This document shows, piece after piece, positions 27,680 to 38,933 of a stretch of DNA of 48,095 bases. Made by a program: the position numbers and the translations under genes. How positions within the stretch are numbered: position 1 is the stretch's first letter; every line of letters starts with the position of its first letter. Origin of the DNA: Bacteroidales bacterium (lineage in GTDB: Bacteria; Bacteroidota; Bacteroidia; Bacteroidales; UBA932); contig JAFLUX010000011.1 of the NCBI GenBank assembly GCA_022508605.1, forward strand, positions 1 to 48,095, written 5' to 3'. Below the pieces are notes generated by a model. That model saw only the letters and a program-made list of their open reading frames with translations. It was not told where the DNA came from and did no database searches.

Positions 27680-28774
27680 ATGAAACGTATACTTATGGCC
27701 CTGACGGCCGCTTTCCTGGCCGTCGCTCCCGCCTGCGGCATTTTCGCCCGCGACTTCAAATTTACCGAGGCGTCTTCGCTCACGCTCACCGGAAAACTTT
27801 TTCCGGACACTCCCAACCCTTACCATCGCATCGACACCGTGCGCTTCAAAGGCTTCAACAAGACCGAGAACCTGCTGGTGCGCGAGTCTTCGGGCATAGC
27901 CTGCGCTTTCCGCACCAACTCTACCGTCATAAGCGTCAAGACCGTCTACCTTACCCCAAAATATCCGACGAACGGCAACGGGGTGAGCGCGAGGGGCTAT
28001 GACCTCTACATACGGGACGGCGGCAGGTGGGTGTATGCCGCATCCGGAGTCCAGTCCGACGGCAAACTCTCTGAAAATCTCGTGCTCATAGACGGAATGG
28101 AAGAGGGCCGCAGCTATGAATGTCTGCTGTACCTGCCTCTTTACAGCGAGGTGGGCAGCGTGCAGATAGGCGTGGATTCTTCGGCATCCATAGAGGCGCT
28201 TCCGAATCCTTTCCGCCACCGTGTGGCCATTTTCGGGTCGAGCTACACCCACGGCTCCAGCACTTCGCGCGGCGGCATGACATATCCTGCGCAGTTCTCC
28301 CGCAATACGGGAATACAGCTGCTGAGCATAGGAGTCAGCGGCCGCTGCATGATGCAGGACTATTTCGCCGACGCCCTTATCGCCGCCCCCGATGTGGAGG
28401 CTTTCGTGTTCGACGCATTCTCCAACCCCGATGCGAAGATGATAGACGAGAGGCTGTTCCGCTTCATAGAGAAGATGCAGGCGGCCCATCCCGGCGTGCC
28501 GCTGATTTTCCAGCGTACCATACGCCGCGAAAACCGCAACTTCTCCGTGCCCAAGGACAGGAACGAGGCCGCGAAGATGGCCATGTCGGACTCTCTCATG
28601 GCCATTGCCGTCAAAAAGTACAAGGACGTGTATTACATCAGGCCCAATGCCACGGACAAGCTCGTCAGCACGACCGTGGACGGCGTGCATCCCGGCGACT
28701 ATGGCTATACCCTGTGGGAGCGCTCCATAGAAAAACCCCTGCTCCGCATACTGCGCAAATACGGCATACGCTGA
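27680..28774 (+). CDS. GxDLY-type SGNH/GDSL hydrolase, secreted (paralogue)
   Basis: A 364-residue secreted esterase candidate with a signal peptide (MKRILMALTAAFLAVAPACG; the Cys at 19 lacks a good lipobox). The GxDLY domain has GYDLY (106-110). The SGNH part has GSSYTHG (186-192, Ser188), GVSGR (218-222), Asn249 in AFSNPD, and Asp334/His337 in DGVHPGDYG. It matches the protein encoded at 15002-16177 along its whole length (shared NPYHRIDTV, FRTNSTVISVKT, VFDAFSNPD, YGIR C-terminus), so the two are paralogues. ATG 27680 gives the clean signal peptide. It stands alone after a terminator. Confidence 0.9.
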   Translation: MKRILMALTAAFLAVAPACGIFARDFKFTEASSLTLTGKLFPDTPNPYHRIDTVRFKGFNKTENLLVRESSGIACAFRTNSTVISVKTVYLTPKYPTNGNGVSARGYDLYIRDGGRWVYAASGVQSDGKLSENLVLIDGMEEGRSYECLLYLPLYSEVGSVQIGVDSSASIEALPNPFRHRVAIFGSSYTHGSSTSRGGMTYPAQFSRNTGIQLLSIGVSGRCMMQDYFADALIAAPDVEAFVFDAFSNPDAKMIDERLFRFIEKMQAAHPGVPLIFQRTIRRENRNFSVPKDRNEAAKMAMSDSLMAIAVKKYKDVYYIRPNATDKLVSTTVDGVHPGDYGYTLWERSIEKPLLRILRKYGIR

Positions 28775-28798
28775 GTGTCCCCGTCTTTTCGCTCCCGC

Positions 28799-29083
28799 TT
28801 ATACGCCGTTCTCGGCGGCAAGCCGGGAGCATTCCGTATTGTCGAGGGTGTGCGCGCATAGGCGGACTATGCGCGGCACCCCGGTGATTTCGGCCATCAC
28901 GACCAAGTCCCGGAAAGCCTCTTCTTCGACTATGCCGTACAGCTCCGGCGAGGCGTCCCGCAACTCTTCCGCGCTTCGCCCCGTCTTGCGGGCTATATAT
29001 TCCGCAAGGTCGAAATAAAGGGCCTCCGGGTGCAGGCTGCGCAGCGCGGACGGGTCTTCGCCGCAGGGAAGCGTGTATATCAT
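28799..29083 (-). CDS. Small shikimate-kinase-like protein without a P-loop
   Basis: A 94-residue protein of unconfirmed function. By eye it follows the first half of shikimate kinases: MIYTLPCGEDPSALRSL lies where they have the GxxGxGKST loop, YFDLAEYIARKTGRSAEEL where they have F-hydrophobic-DLD-x-x-I-x-x-x-x-G-x-S, then EEEAFRDL, and HTLDNTECSRLAAENG where they have the GGG-x-VLDxENxxxLxxxG region. The P-loop lysine and the triple glycine are missing, as is the C-terminal half (family about 170 residues), so no kinase activity is expected. It overlaps the upstream secreted-protein gene as ATGA. The similarity is my reading and was not searched. Confidence 0.55.
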   Translation of the reverse strand: MIYTLPCGEDPSALRSLHPEALYFDLAEYIARKTGRSAEELRDASPELYGIVEEEAFRDLVVMAEITGVPRIVRLCAHTLDNTECSRLAAENGV

Positions 29084-29778
29084 TTCTTCAACGAGTAGAA
29101 CCGGTAGTCCGACACTCCGAAGGTGAGTTTGCAGCGCGGCTTGTCGGAGGGGTCCCCGCTCGGAGTTATGACCAAGCGTACCGCCGCATAAGGGTCTGCG
29201 TCGCGGAATGCCCTCGCGGCCTCGGCCGGGTCGGATATCACGGTGACGCCTTTAGGAATTTTTCGCTTTATGGCCGACAGACCGGTGTAGGCTGCATATT
29301 CGGAATTTACGGCTGCCTCCGCATAGTCCTGGACTATGCTGAGGAACGCCGGCATGTAGAGTGCGGTGCGGAAAGAGCCGTCAGAGGCTCCGGCCACCGG
29401 CAGCGACACCACGGTGACGGGCCTTTTCAGGGCGTCCGCATCATTTTCGTTGCCCCCGCGTCCGAGCGTGAGGTACACTATGCCCTTGACAGTCTGGGTG
29501 CGGAGAAAATAAACGTCCGGGCTGTTCTTCTGCTTTTCGTATTCATCCCTGGTGCAGAAAGCGTAGGGCGATATGCTCCAGATTGAAGTGACCTCCGTCC
29601 TCAGGGCCTCGCTGAAAGCATCCTGTCCGTCGAGCACGACCATGGTGGTCTTGCTCTTGAAATCCTGCAATTTGAAGCTGCGGGTGTAGATGCGTTTCTG
29701 TGCGTAAGCCCCGCAGGGCATGAAAACTGCCGGCAGCACGATGGCGAACACAAAAAAAATCCTCAAAGCGTTTTTCAT
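29080..29778 (-). CDS. Secreted protein of unknown function
   Basis: A 232-residue protein with a signal peptide (MKNALRIFFVFAIVLPAVFMPCGAYA) and no transmembrane segment after it. I do not recognise the family. The mature part alternates polar and hydrophobic residues, with strand-like pieces (TTMVVLDGQDAF, GIVYLTLGRG, VTVVSLPVAG, CKLTFGVSDYRFYSL), so an alpha/beta periplasmic protein is plausible. It is translationally coupled (ATGA) to the small shikimate-kinase-like gene. A TAACTTTG promoter box ends 5 bases before its ATG. Confidence 0.7.
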   Translation of the reverse strand: MKNALRIFFVFAIVLPAVFMPCGAYAQKRIYTRSFKLQDFKSKTTMVVLDGQDAFSEALRTEVTSIWSISPYAFCTRDEYEKQKNSPDVYFLRTQTVKGIVYLTLGRGGNENDADALKRPVTVVSLPVAGASDGSFRTALYMPAFLSIVQDYAEAAVNSEYAAYTGLSAIKRKIPKGVTVISDPAEAARAFRDADPYAAVRLVITPSGDPSDKPRCKLTFGVSDYRFYSLKK

Positions 29779-29783
29779 ATCAG

Positions 29784-29791
29784 CAAAGTTA
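29784..29791 (-). promoter_or_regulatory. Bacteroidetes -7 promoter box (TAACTTTG) for the secreted-protein gene
   Basis: An exact TAnnTTTG match on the minus strand followed by CTGAT and the ATG at 29778. The 5-base spacer suggests a leaderless or nearly leaderless mRNA. Confidence 0.65.
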
Positions 29792-29803
29792 AGAAAATTT
29801 CAC

Positions 29804-29811
29804 TACATTTG
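29804..29811 (+). promoter_or_regulatory. Bacteroidetes -7 promoter box (TACATTTG) for dnaX-lptB-atp
   Basis: An exact TAnnTTTG match 18 bases before the dnaX ATG at 29830. I see no other promoter-like box at a gene boundary until the end of atpG, so this may drive the whole 9-kb run. Confidence 0.65.
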
Positions 29812-29829
29812 TAAACCACAAGCGATAAT

Positions 29830-31643
29830 ATGGCCCGCTATATAGTATCTGCACGCAAATACCGTCCTGACTCTTTCGGGAGCCTCATAGGCCAGGACAA
29901 TATAGCCCGCACGCTGAAGAATTCCATCCTCAGGGGGCAGCTTGCACATGCCTATCTGTTCTGCGGCCCGAGGGGTGTAGGCAAAACCAGTGCCGCGCGC
30001 ATATTCGCCAAGACCATCAACTGCTCGTCCCCAGGTCCGGAAATGGAACCGTGCGGAGAGTGCGAATCCTGCGTGTCCTTCAGGGAGGGGCGCTCCTATT
30101 GCATACACGAGCTGGATGCCGCGTCCAACAACGGGGTCGAGGACATAAAGGCCCTGATGGAGCAGGTGCAGATTCCGCCCCAGGTGGGCCGCTACAGCGT
30201 GTACATCATAGACGAGGTGCACATGCTCACCCAGTCGGCCTTCAATGCCTTCCTCAAGACCCTCGAAGAGCCGCCGGCACACGCCATATTCATCCTGGCC
30301 ACCACGGAGAAGCACAAGATTATCCCCACCATACTCAGCCGCTGCCAGACCTATGACTTCAACCGCATCGGCATCCCGGACATCGTGCGCAACCTGCGCG
30401 ACATCGCCGGGAGGGAGAATATCCGCATAGACGACGAGTCGTTGCACGTAATCGCCCAGAAGGCGGACGGGGCCATGCGCGACGCCCTCACGATTTTCGA
30501 CCAGACCGTGGCTTTCTGCGGCGCCGACATACGCTACGAGGATGTCATCCGCAACCTCAATGTGCTGGACTACGAATACGGATTCAGGCTCACGGACGCA
30601 TTCCTTGCCAAAGACTACGGGACGGCCCTTCTGATATTCGACGAAATACTTTCGCGGGGCTTCAACTCCCTGCATTTCATATCGTCCCTCGGTTCGCACT
30701 TCCGGGATTTGCTCGTGAGCCGCACCGGAGGACTGGATGCCCTGCTCGACCTCCCGGACTCCCTGCGCGGACGCTACGGGGAGCAGGCGTCCCGCTGTAC
30801 GCTCAAGTTCCTTTACGAGGCCCTGGATGCCGTGTCGCGCTGCGAAGCGGGATACCGGGCCGCCACGAACCAGCGCCTGCACATAGAGTTCACGCTGATG
30901 CGCATATCGTTCCTCGGCGGCCTGCCTGAACAGCCCCCCGTCGTGTCCGGAACCTCCGCACTCCCGGGGCGCCCCGCCGTTCAGCCTGCTGCCGCGGTTG
31001 CGCCAGTTCCTGCCGAACCGTCCATCGGGACTGTTCCTGCTGCATCTGCCGTGCAAGTTCAGCCTGCGGCTGCCGTTTCTGCGGCCCCTGCCGCTGCGCC
31101 CGCTTCTGCCGCCTCGCCCGATGTTGCACCTGATGCCGCCGGGACTGACGCGCTCCGGCCTGCAAGAAAGAGGCCGTCCAAGAGGGCATCCGGGCTATCG
31201 CTCAGCGCTCTTATGAGCGACGAGGAGATTACCGTGGAACTGGCGCCCGAAGATGCCGCCGGCGACGACGAACCCCTGCCCGATGCCGAAGCCGTGAAGG
31301 GAAAATGGCCCGAGCTCGCCGCGATGTACACTTCGCAGCCCCGCCTTGCCAACGCACTCGGCACCGCCCGGCTGGACGTGAAAGAGTCGGACGGCCTTCT
31401 CGTGCTGTCATTCTCGCTTGTCAACGAGGCCCAGAAGAACTGGATAGCGGAGAAGAAGCTGAGGGAGCTGGAGGAGCGCTTCCGCAAGATTTGCGCAAGC
31501 TCGAAAATACGCCTCGAACCCGATGTGCTTCCCGATGACAAGCAGGAAAAACGCATATACATGCCCACCGAAAAGGCACAGGACCTCATGACGAGAAATT
31601 CCGAGGTGGGCGAACTGATAAAAGATCTGGCACTCGACATAAG

Positions 31644-31647
<4 letters not shown>
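29830..31647 (+). CDS. dnaX: DNA polymerase III subunit gamma/tau
   Basis: Clamp-loader ATPase of the replisome, 605 residues. AAA+ core with Walker A GPRGVGKT (46-53), zinc cysteines C65, C75, C78 and C81, Walker B IIDEVH (127-131) and the sensor region [11 protein letters not shown] linker rich in Ala, Pro and Val (about 365-440) leads to a C-terminal domain that resembles the tau domain. I found no A-AAA-AAG-like slippery run, so a frameshifted short gamma form is not indicated. The stop overlaps the lptB start as ATGA. Confidence 0.96.
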
Positions 31648-33963
<2,316 letters not shown>

Positions 33964-33964
<1 letters not shown>

Positions 33965-34212
33965 TGGATAATAAGCTGACATTGAAGATACTCACGCCGG
34001 ACGGCACGGCCTTCGAAGGCTGCGCCGACGCCGTGTTCCTGCCCGGCTCCATGGGACCTTTCGAGGTGCTGCCCTCGCACGCCCCGATAATATCCTCGCT
34101 CGTGGCCGGACGGTTGCGCTGGCGCGACGGCTCGGGAGAATCGTCCGTCGATGTCAGGTCGGGCGCCGTCAGGATAATGGACAATGTGATTACGGTATGC
34201 GCAGAACTCTGA
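33964..34212 (+). CDS. atpC: F1 ATP synthase subunit epsilon, short form
   Basis: Central-stalk subunit that couples rotor and catalytic head. At 82 residues it holds only the N-terminal beta-sandwich (MDNKLTLKILTPDGTAF ... GPFEVLPSHAPIISSLVAGRLRWR). The C-terminal two-helix domain, which inhibits ATP hydrolysis in E. coli (about 139 residues in total), is absent. Short epsilon subunits are known in Bacteroidetes. It overlaps atpD by one base (TAATG) and atpB by 16 bases. Confidence 0.93.
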
Positions 34213-35267
34213 AAATATTCCTTCTCGCCGCACTCATGCTGCACCTGTCGCTTTCGCTCTTTGCAAGCGGCGGCGGTCAGGCCGGTCATGCCGGGGAGCA
34301 GGAGGAAGAATTCGACATGTCGGAATTCATCTTCGGCCATGTCGGAGATGCGTATGAATGGCATATCGCCGGAGGACACGGCCACGGGATTGCGATTCCG
34401 CTGCCGTGCATAATAGTGGACGGAGGGCTGCACGTATTCAGCAGCAGACGCCTTGCGGACGGTGCCAGCTGGCAGGGCTACCGGATAGCCGCTCCGGGAG
34501 AGCCTTGCGAGGGCAAGATAGTGAGGGCTGCGGACGGAAGCCGGCCGATAGACATTTCCATTACCAAAAACGTCCTCGGACTGATGTTCGACGCCATACT
34601 TCTCGTGGTGCTCATACTCCTCTGCGCCCGCTGGTATCGCACCCACGATGTGCTGAAAGAGGCGCCGAAAGGCATAGCGGGCCTTCTTGAACCCGTCATA
34701 GTGATGATAGAACAGGATGTGATAAAGGACGCGGTGGGCCCGGAATACAGGCGCTTCTCGCCCTATCTTCTCACGGCCTTCTTCTTCATACTCATCAACA
34801 ACCTCATGGGCATATTCCCGGTATTTCCCGGCGGAGCCAACATCACCGGAAACATAGCGGTCACATTCTCGCTCGCCCTGTTTACCTTCCTGATGGTCAA
34901 CATATTCGGCGACAAGCACTATTGGAAGGAAATACTCTGGCCGGACGTGCCCGTTTTTCTGAAGGCCTTCCCTCTCATGCCCATCATAGAGATACTCGGC
35001 ATGTTCACCAAGCCCTTCTCCCTGATGATAAGGCTTTTTGCGAACATGCTGGCAGGGCACATAATGCTTCTGAGCGTAATCGCACTCATATTCCTTACGG
35101 CCTCCATGGGTCCTGTGCTCAACGGCTCCATGACCTTTGTAGCAGTGCTGTTCGGAATATTCCTCGACTGTCTGGAGGTCCTTGTGGCATTCATTCAGGC
35201 CTATGTATTCACCATGCTGTCGGCAGTCTTCATAGGGCTTGCCCATCATAAACCGGAAACCAATTAA
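34197..35267 (+). CDS. atpB: Fo ATP synthase subunit a
   Basis: Membrane stator subunit forming the proton half-channels. Of its 356 residues, a signal-like segment (about 5-24) and a His/Glu-rich extramembrane region precede the core, giving the long N-terminus typical of Bacteroidetes. The essential arginine is R279 in MIRLFANMLAGH, with AFIQAYVFTMLSAVFIGLA in the last helix. It starts inside atpC (16-base overlap), so translation is probably coupled. No atpI-like gene lies before it. Confidence 0.95.
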   Translation: MRRTLKIFLLAALMLHLSLSLFASGGGQAGHAGEQEEEFDMSEFIFGHVGDAYEWHIAGGHGHGIAIPLPCIIVDGGLHVFSSRRLADGASWQGYRIAAPGEPCEGKIVRAADGSRPIDISITKNVLGLMFDAILLVVLILLCARWYRTHDVLKEAPKGIAGLLEPVIVMIEQDVIKDAVGPEYRRFSPYLLTAFFFILINNLMGIFPVFPGGANITGNIAVTFSLALFTFLMVNIFGDKHYWKEILWPDVPVFLKAFPLMPIIEILGMFTKPFSLMIRLFANMLAGHIMLLSVIALIFLTASMGPVLNGSMTFVAVLFGIFLDCLEVLVAFIQAYVFTMLSAVFIGLAHHKPETN

Positions 35268-35278
35268 AACGCAATATT

Positions 35279-35524
35279 ATGTTAGGAACTATTCTTCAAG
35301 CAACAGCGCTCGCTAAGGTTGGCGGCGCAATCGGGGCAGGAATCGTGGCCCTTGCAGCCGGACTCGGCATCGGCAAACTCGCCCAATCCACAATGGAGGC
35401 ATCTGCACGCCAGCCCGAAATCGCAGGCGGACTCCGTACCACCGCCATTATCATCGGCGCACTTATCGAAGGTGTCTGCCTTTTCGGCGTCATAGTCTGT
35501 CTGATGGCTGTCCTGAGGTCGTAG
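35279..35524 (+). CDS. atpE: Fo ATP synthase subunit c
   Basis: Proteolipid of the rotor ring; an 81-residue hairpin of two hydrophobic helices joined by the polar loop ASARQPE. The ion-carrying carboxylate is E64 in ALIEGVCLFG. The residue after it is Gly rather than Ser/Thr of known sodium rings, which favours protons; this is inference. It lies 11 bases after atpB and 3 bases before atpF. Confidence 0.96.
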   Translation: MLGTILQATALAKVGGAIGAGIVALAAGLGIGKLAQSTMEASARQPEIAGGLRTTAIIIGALIEGVCLFGVIVCLMAVLRS

Positions 35525-35527
35525 CCG

Positions 35528-36031
35528 ATGTCCCTGATTACACCGGATTTCGGGCTTGTCTTCTGGATGGTGCTGATTTTCGGCGTGGTGTTTTTCCTCC
35601 TCGCCAAATTCGGCTTCCCCATCATAAGCAAGTCCGTGCAGGAGCGCTCCGAGTATATTGAAAAATCGCTCAGGGCCGCCGAGCAGGCGCGTCTGAGCTT
35701 GGAGGAGACTGCCCGGCAGCAGCAGAGCATGCTCGATGAGGCCAGGGCGGAACAGGGGCGCATGATTCAGGAGGCGGCACGCACCAAGGAGGCCATTGTC
35801 GCCCAGGCCCGCGAACAGGCTCAGGCGGAATCTGCGAAGATCGTATCCAGGGCCCGCGCGGAAATCGCCGCGGAGAAGGAAAGGGCCATGCAGGAACTGC
35901 GTTCCAGCGTGTCGGCGCTCTCCGTGGCCGTGGCGGAAAAGATTATGCGCAAGGAACTGGAACAGACCCCCGAACAGATTTCCCTGCTCGACAGACTTGC
36001 CGATGAGGCATCGCATTCTCCGATGAGTTGA
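35528..36031 (+). CDS. atpF: Fo ATP synthase subunit b
   Basis: Peripheral-stalk subunit of 167 residues. One N-terminal membrane helix (about 9-28, FGLVFWMVLIFGVVFFLLA) is followed by a long charged helix rich in Glu, Ala, Arg and Gln, the usual dimeric coiled coil that reaches up to F1. Spacing to both neighbours is 1-3 bases. Confidence 0.95.
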   Translation: MSLITPDFGLVFWMVLIFGVVFFLLAKFGFPIISKSVQERSEYIEKSLRAAEQARLSLEETARQQQSMLDEARAEQGRMIQEAARTKEAIVAQAREQAQAESAKIVSRARAEIAAEKERAMQELRSSVSALSVAVAEKIMRKELEQTPEQISLLDRLADEASHSPMS

Positions 36032-36032
36032 T

Positions 36033-36509
36033 ATGAATTTAGGAATCGCCACAAAGCGTTATGCCACGGCGCTGCTCCGTTTCACACGGAAAACGGGCGG
36101 CGGGGAGCGTGTGTGCATGCAGGCGCTCGGAATACTCCGCGACCCCCATACGCTGCCCGACCCTATGGCGCCGGAGCTTGAGCGCTTTGTCGCGCTGCTC
36201 GCCGAAAGGAAGCGCACCGACAAGCTCCCCGGCATACTCAGGGCCTATGTGGACATGTACTGCGAAGATGCGGGCCTGAAGCACGTGGTGCTCACGTCCT
36301 CCGTGAAGTCACAGGAACTGGAGGACAAGGTGAGGGCGTCCATTCAGGAGCGCAGCGGCTGCCGTGTCATACTCGAATCGCTCGTGGACCCGGCCCTTGT
36401 GGGCGGTTTCCGCATAGAGTTCGACGGCCTCATGCTGGATGCCAGCGTGCAAAGACAGCTGGAACAGTTGCGGAGGCAGTTTACAGAAAAGAATAACAGG
36501 ATAGTTTAG
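36033..36509 (+). CDS. atpH: F1 ATP synthase subunit delta
   Basis: OSCP-type subunit that fixes the peripheral stalk to the F1 head; 158 residues. The N-terminal helical part is divergent ([14 protein letters not shown] keeps the family's RYA-AL pattern). The C-terminal part has the recognisable pattern [31 protein letters not shown]. It starts one base after atpF and ends one base before atpA. Confidence 0.93.
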   Translation: MNLGIATKRYATALLRFTRKTGGGERVCMQALGILRDPHTLPDPMAPELERFVALLAERKRTDKLPGILRAYVDMYCEDAGLKHVVLTSSVKSQELEDKVRASIQERSGCRVILESLVDPALVGGFRIEFDGLMLDASVQRQLEQLRRQFTEKNNRIV

Positions 36510-36510
36510 G

Positions 36511-38094
36511 ATGAACAACAGCATCAAAGCGAGTGAAATATCCGACATACTCTTCCAGCAGCTGGAGGGTATTGATACTTCCCTCAAATATGAAGAATAC
36601 GGCAGAGTATTGACTGTCAGCGACGGAGTGGCCCGCATCTACGGACTCGGCAACGCCGAGGCGGGGGAGTTGCTGGAATTCGACTGCGGCGTGAAGGCTG
36701 TGGTGATGAATCTCGAGGAGGACAATGTCGGAGCGGTGCTGCTCGGGCCCACCGACCTCGTGAAAGAGGAGATGAGGGTGAAGCGTCTCGGCCGCATAGC
36801 CGGAATAGATGTGGGCGATGCCATGCTGGGGCGTGTGGTCGACCCCATAGGCACGCCTCTCGACGGCTTGGGCAAAATCGGAGGCGAGACCGTGCGCATG
36901 CCTCTCGAACGCAAGGCTCCCGGAGTCATTTTCCGTGAGCCGGTGCACGAACCTTTGCAGACGGGACTCAAGGCCATAGACTCCATGATTCCAATCGGAC
37001 GCGGCCAGCGCGAGCTGATTATCGGCGACAGGCAGACCGGCAAGACGGCAATAGCCATCGACACGATTATCAACCAGCGCAGCGGGTGGCTGTCCGGCAA
37101 TCCTGTGTACTGCATCTATGTGGCAGTGGGCCAGAAAGGCTCCACGATAGCCTCCATAGTCCAGACTCTCAAGGAAAAAGGGGCCATGGACTATACCATA
37201 GTGGTGGCGGCCACTGCGGCCGACCCCGCCGCTCTGCAATACTATGCGCCTTTTGCCGGTGCCGCGATAGGCGAGTACTTCCGCGATACCGGCCGCCACG
37301 CCCTCGTCGTCTACGACGACCTCAGCAAGCAGGCCGTGGCCTACCGCGAAGTGTCTCTGATTCTGCGCCGTCCCTCCGGGCGTGAGGCTTACCCCGGCGA
37401 TGTGTTCTATCTGCATTCCCGTCTGCTGGAGCGTGCGGCCAAGATTATTTCGCAGCAGGAAGTCGCGGAGCGCATGAACGACCTCCCGGCGAGCCTGCGT
37501 GGCAAGGTGAAGGCCGGAGGCTCCCTCACGGCGCTGCCGATAATAGAGACCCAGGCGGGCGACGTGTCCGCATACATTCCCACGAACGTAATTTCCATAA
37601 CCGACGGGCAGATATATCTGGAAAGCTCCCTTTTCAACGCAGGATTCCGTCCTGCCGTGAACGTGGGCATTTCCGTTTCCCGCGTGGGCGGCGCCGCCCA
37701 GCTCAAGAGCATGAAGAAAGTGGCCGGCACCCTGAAGATAGACCAGGCCCAGTTCGGGGAACTGGAGTCTTTCTCCAAGTTCTCGTCCGACCTCGACAAG
37801 GTGACTGCGATGACCCTCGACAAGGGACGCAAGAACAACCGCCTGCTCATCCAGCCCCAGTACAGTCCCATGCCGGTAGGGGAGCAGGTGGCTGTGTTGT
37901 ACTGCGGCACGCACGGCCTCATGGCCTCGATCAGCGTGGGTCAGGTGGAGGAATTTCAGAAACGCTTCCTCGAAGTCATGCGCTCCGGCTACAGGGAAGT
38001 TCTCGATGAGCTGGATCGCGGAGACGTCTCCGAAGCCGCATTGTCCTCGATAGAAAAAGTCGCTGCCGATATATGTCTTCACTTAGGGAAGTAA
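36511..38094 (+). CDS. atpA: F1 ATP synthase subunit alpha
   Basis: Non-catalytic nucleotide-binding subunit of F1, 527 residues. Walker A GDRQTGKT (172-179) is intact, as is the region [45 protein letters not shown] (alpha signature; shown by its key blocks YDDLSKQA and [16 protein letters not shown]). The N-terminal barrel begins near 25. It overlaps atpG by 22 bases. Confidence 0.98.
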   Translation: MNNSIKASEISDILFQQLEGIDTSLKYEEYGRVLTVSDGVARIYGLGNAEAGELLEFDCGVKAVVMNLEEDNVGAVLLGPTDLVKEEMRVKRLGRIAGIDVGDAMLGRVVDPIGTPLDGLGKIGGETVRMPLERKAPGVIFREPVHEPLQTGLKAIDSMIPIGRGQRELIIGDRQTGKTAIAIDTIINQRSGWLSGNPVYCIYVAVGQKGSTIASIVQTLKEKGAMDYTIVVAATAADPAALQYYAPFAGAAIGEYFRDTGRHALVVYDDLSKQAVAYREVSLILRRPSGREAYPGDVFYLHSRLLERAAKIISQQEVAERMNDLPASLRGKVKAGGSLTALPIIETQAGDVSAYIPTNVISITDGQIYLESSLFNAGFRPAVNVGISVSRVGGAAQLKSMKKVAGTLKIDQAQFGELESFSKFSSDLDKVTAMTLDKGRKNNRLLIQPQYSPMPVGEQVAVLYCGTHGLMASISVGQVEEFQKRFLEVMRSGYREVLDELDRGDVSEAALSSIEKVAADICLHLGK

Positions 38095-38927
38095 AGGACA
38101 GGATTGCATCCGTGCGCAGTACGCTGAAGATTACTTCGGCCATGAAGCTCGTGGCTTCTTCCAAGCTGCGCAAGGTGCAGCGCACCGTGGAGTCGCTCCG
38201 GCCATACGAAGAGGAGCTCGGGGGCATATTGTCTTCCGTATTGTCCGCAGGGGCATCCATAGCGGCGCCTCCCGTACAGGAGGACCGCAAGGCCCGCACG
38301 GTGCTTCTCGCTTTTGCCGGCAACAGCTCCATGTGCGGGGCTTTCAATGCCAATGCCGTCAGGAAAGTGCATGAGTTCCTGGCCAATGCGGGGGATGATG
38401 TGGAAATCTGGGCCTTCGGGCGCAAGATGGCGGATGCCCTGCGCAAGTCCGGGCGCCCGTGCGCGAAAGACTGCTCCGGCATAGTGGCCCAGCCCTCTTT
38501 CGGCGCGGTGGCGGAACTCGCCCGCGAACTGCAGGAAAGATACTTTTCAGGGGAAATCTCGGAAGTGCACCTCGTGTACAACCATTTCGTAAGCACGGGG
38601 CACCAGAAAGTGGTGTCGGAGCGCTGGCTGCCTTTCGAGCCTGAGCGCAGCAAGGCGGGGCAGGCCCATGATACGGACCTGTACATATTGGAGCCCGGCG
38701 CCGGGCAGCTGGCGGAGTCGCTTTTGCCGCAGGTGCTGAATCTTCGCCTTTATGCCGCACTGCTCGATTCGGCCGCATCTGAAAATGCAGCCCGTATGAT
38801 TGCCATGCAGGCGGCGACTGACAACGGCGAAGAGTTGCTTGCCGAGCTGTCTCTCGAATACAACAAAGGCCGTCAGTACAAAATCACTTCGGAAATCCTC
38901 GACCTGGCAGGAGCGGCGCAGAATTAG
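38073..38927 (+). CDS. atpG: F1 ATP synthase subunit gamma
   Basis: Rotating central shaft of F1, 284 residues. The N-terminal helix has the family pattern IKDRI-type ([21 protein letters not shown]), and the C-terminal helix has [17 protein letters not shown], both of which pack into the alpha/beta cavity. It is the last gene of the operon; the convergent PorV-like gene ends 6 bases away and no terminator hairpin is evident between them. Confidence 0.96.
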   Translation: MSSLREVKDRIASVRSTLKITSAMKLVASSKLRKVQRTVESLRPYEEELGGILSSVLSAGASIAAPPVQEDRKARTVLLAFAGNSSMCGAFNANAVRKVHEFLANAGDDVEIWAFGRKMADALRKSGRPCAKDCSGIVAQPSFGAVAELARELQERYFSGEISEVHLVYNHFVSTGHQKVVSERWLPFEPERSKAGQAHDTDLYILEPGAGQLAESLLPQVLNLRLYAALLDSAASENAARMIAMQAATDNGEELLAELSLEYNKGRQYKITSEILDLAGAAQN

Positions 38928-38933
38928 GCGCGC

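Noticed and set aside
28799..29083. Small shikimate-kinase-like gene as the remnant of a frameshifted aroK
   Set aside because: The DNA upstream codes for the coupled secreted protein and that downstream holds only 24 bases before the next gene, so the missing P-loop and C-terminal half are not present in other frames.
36481..38082. 533-codon minus-strand open frame across atpA
   Set aside because: It is fully antisense to atpA, with no start signal and no family features.
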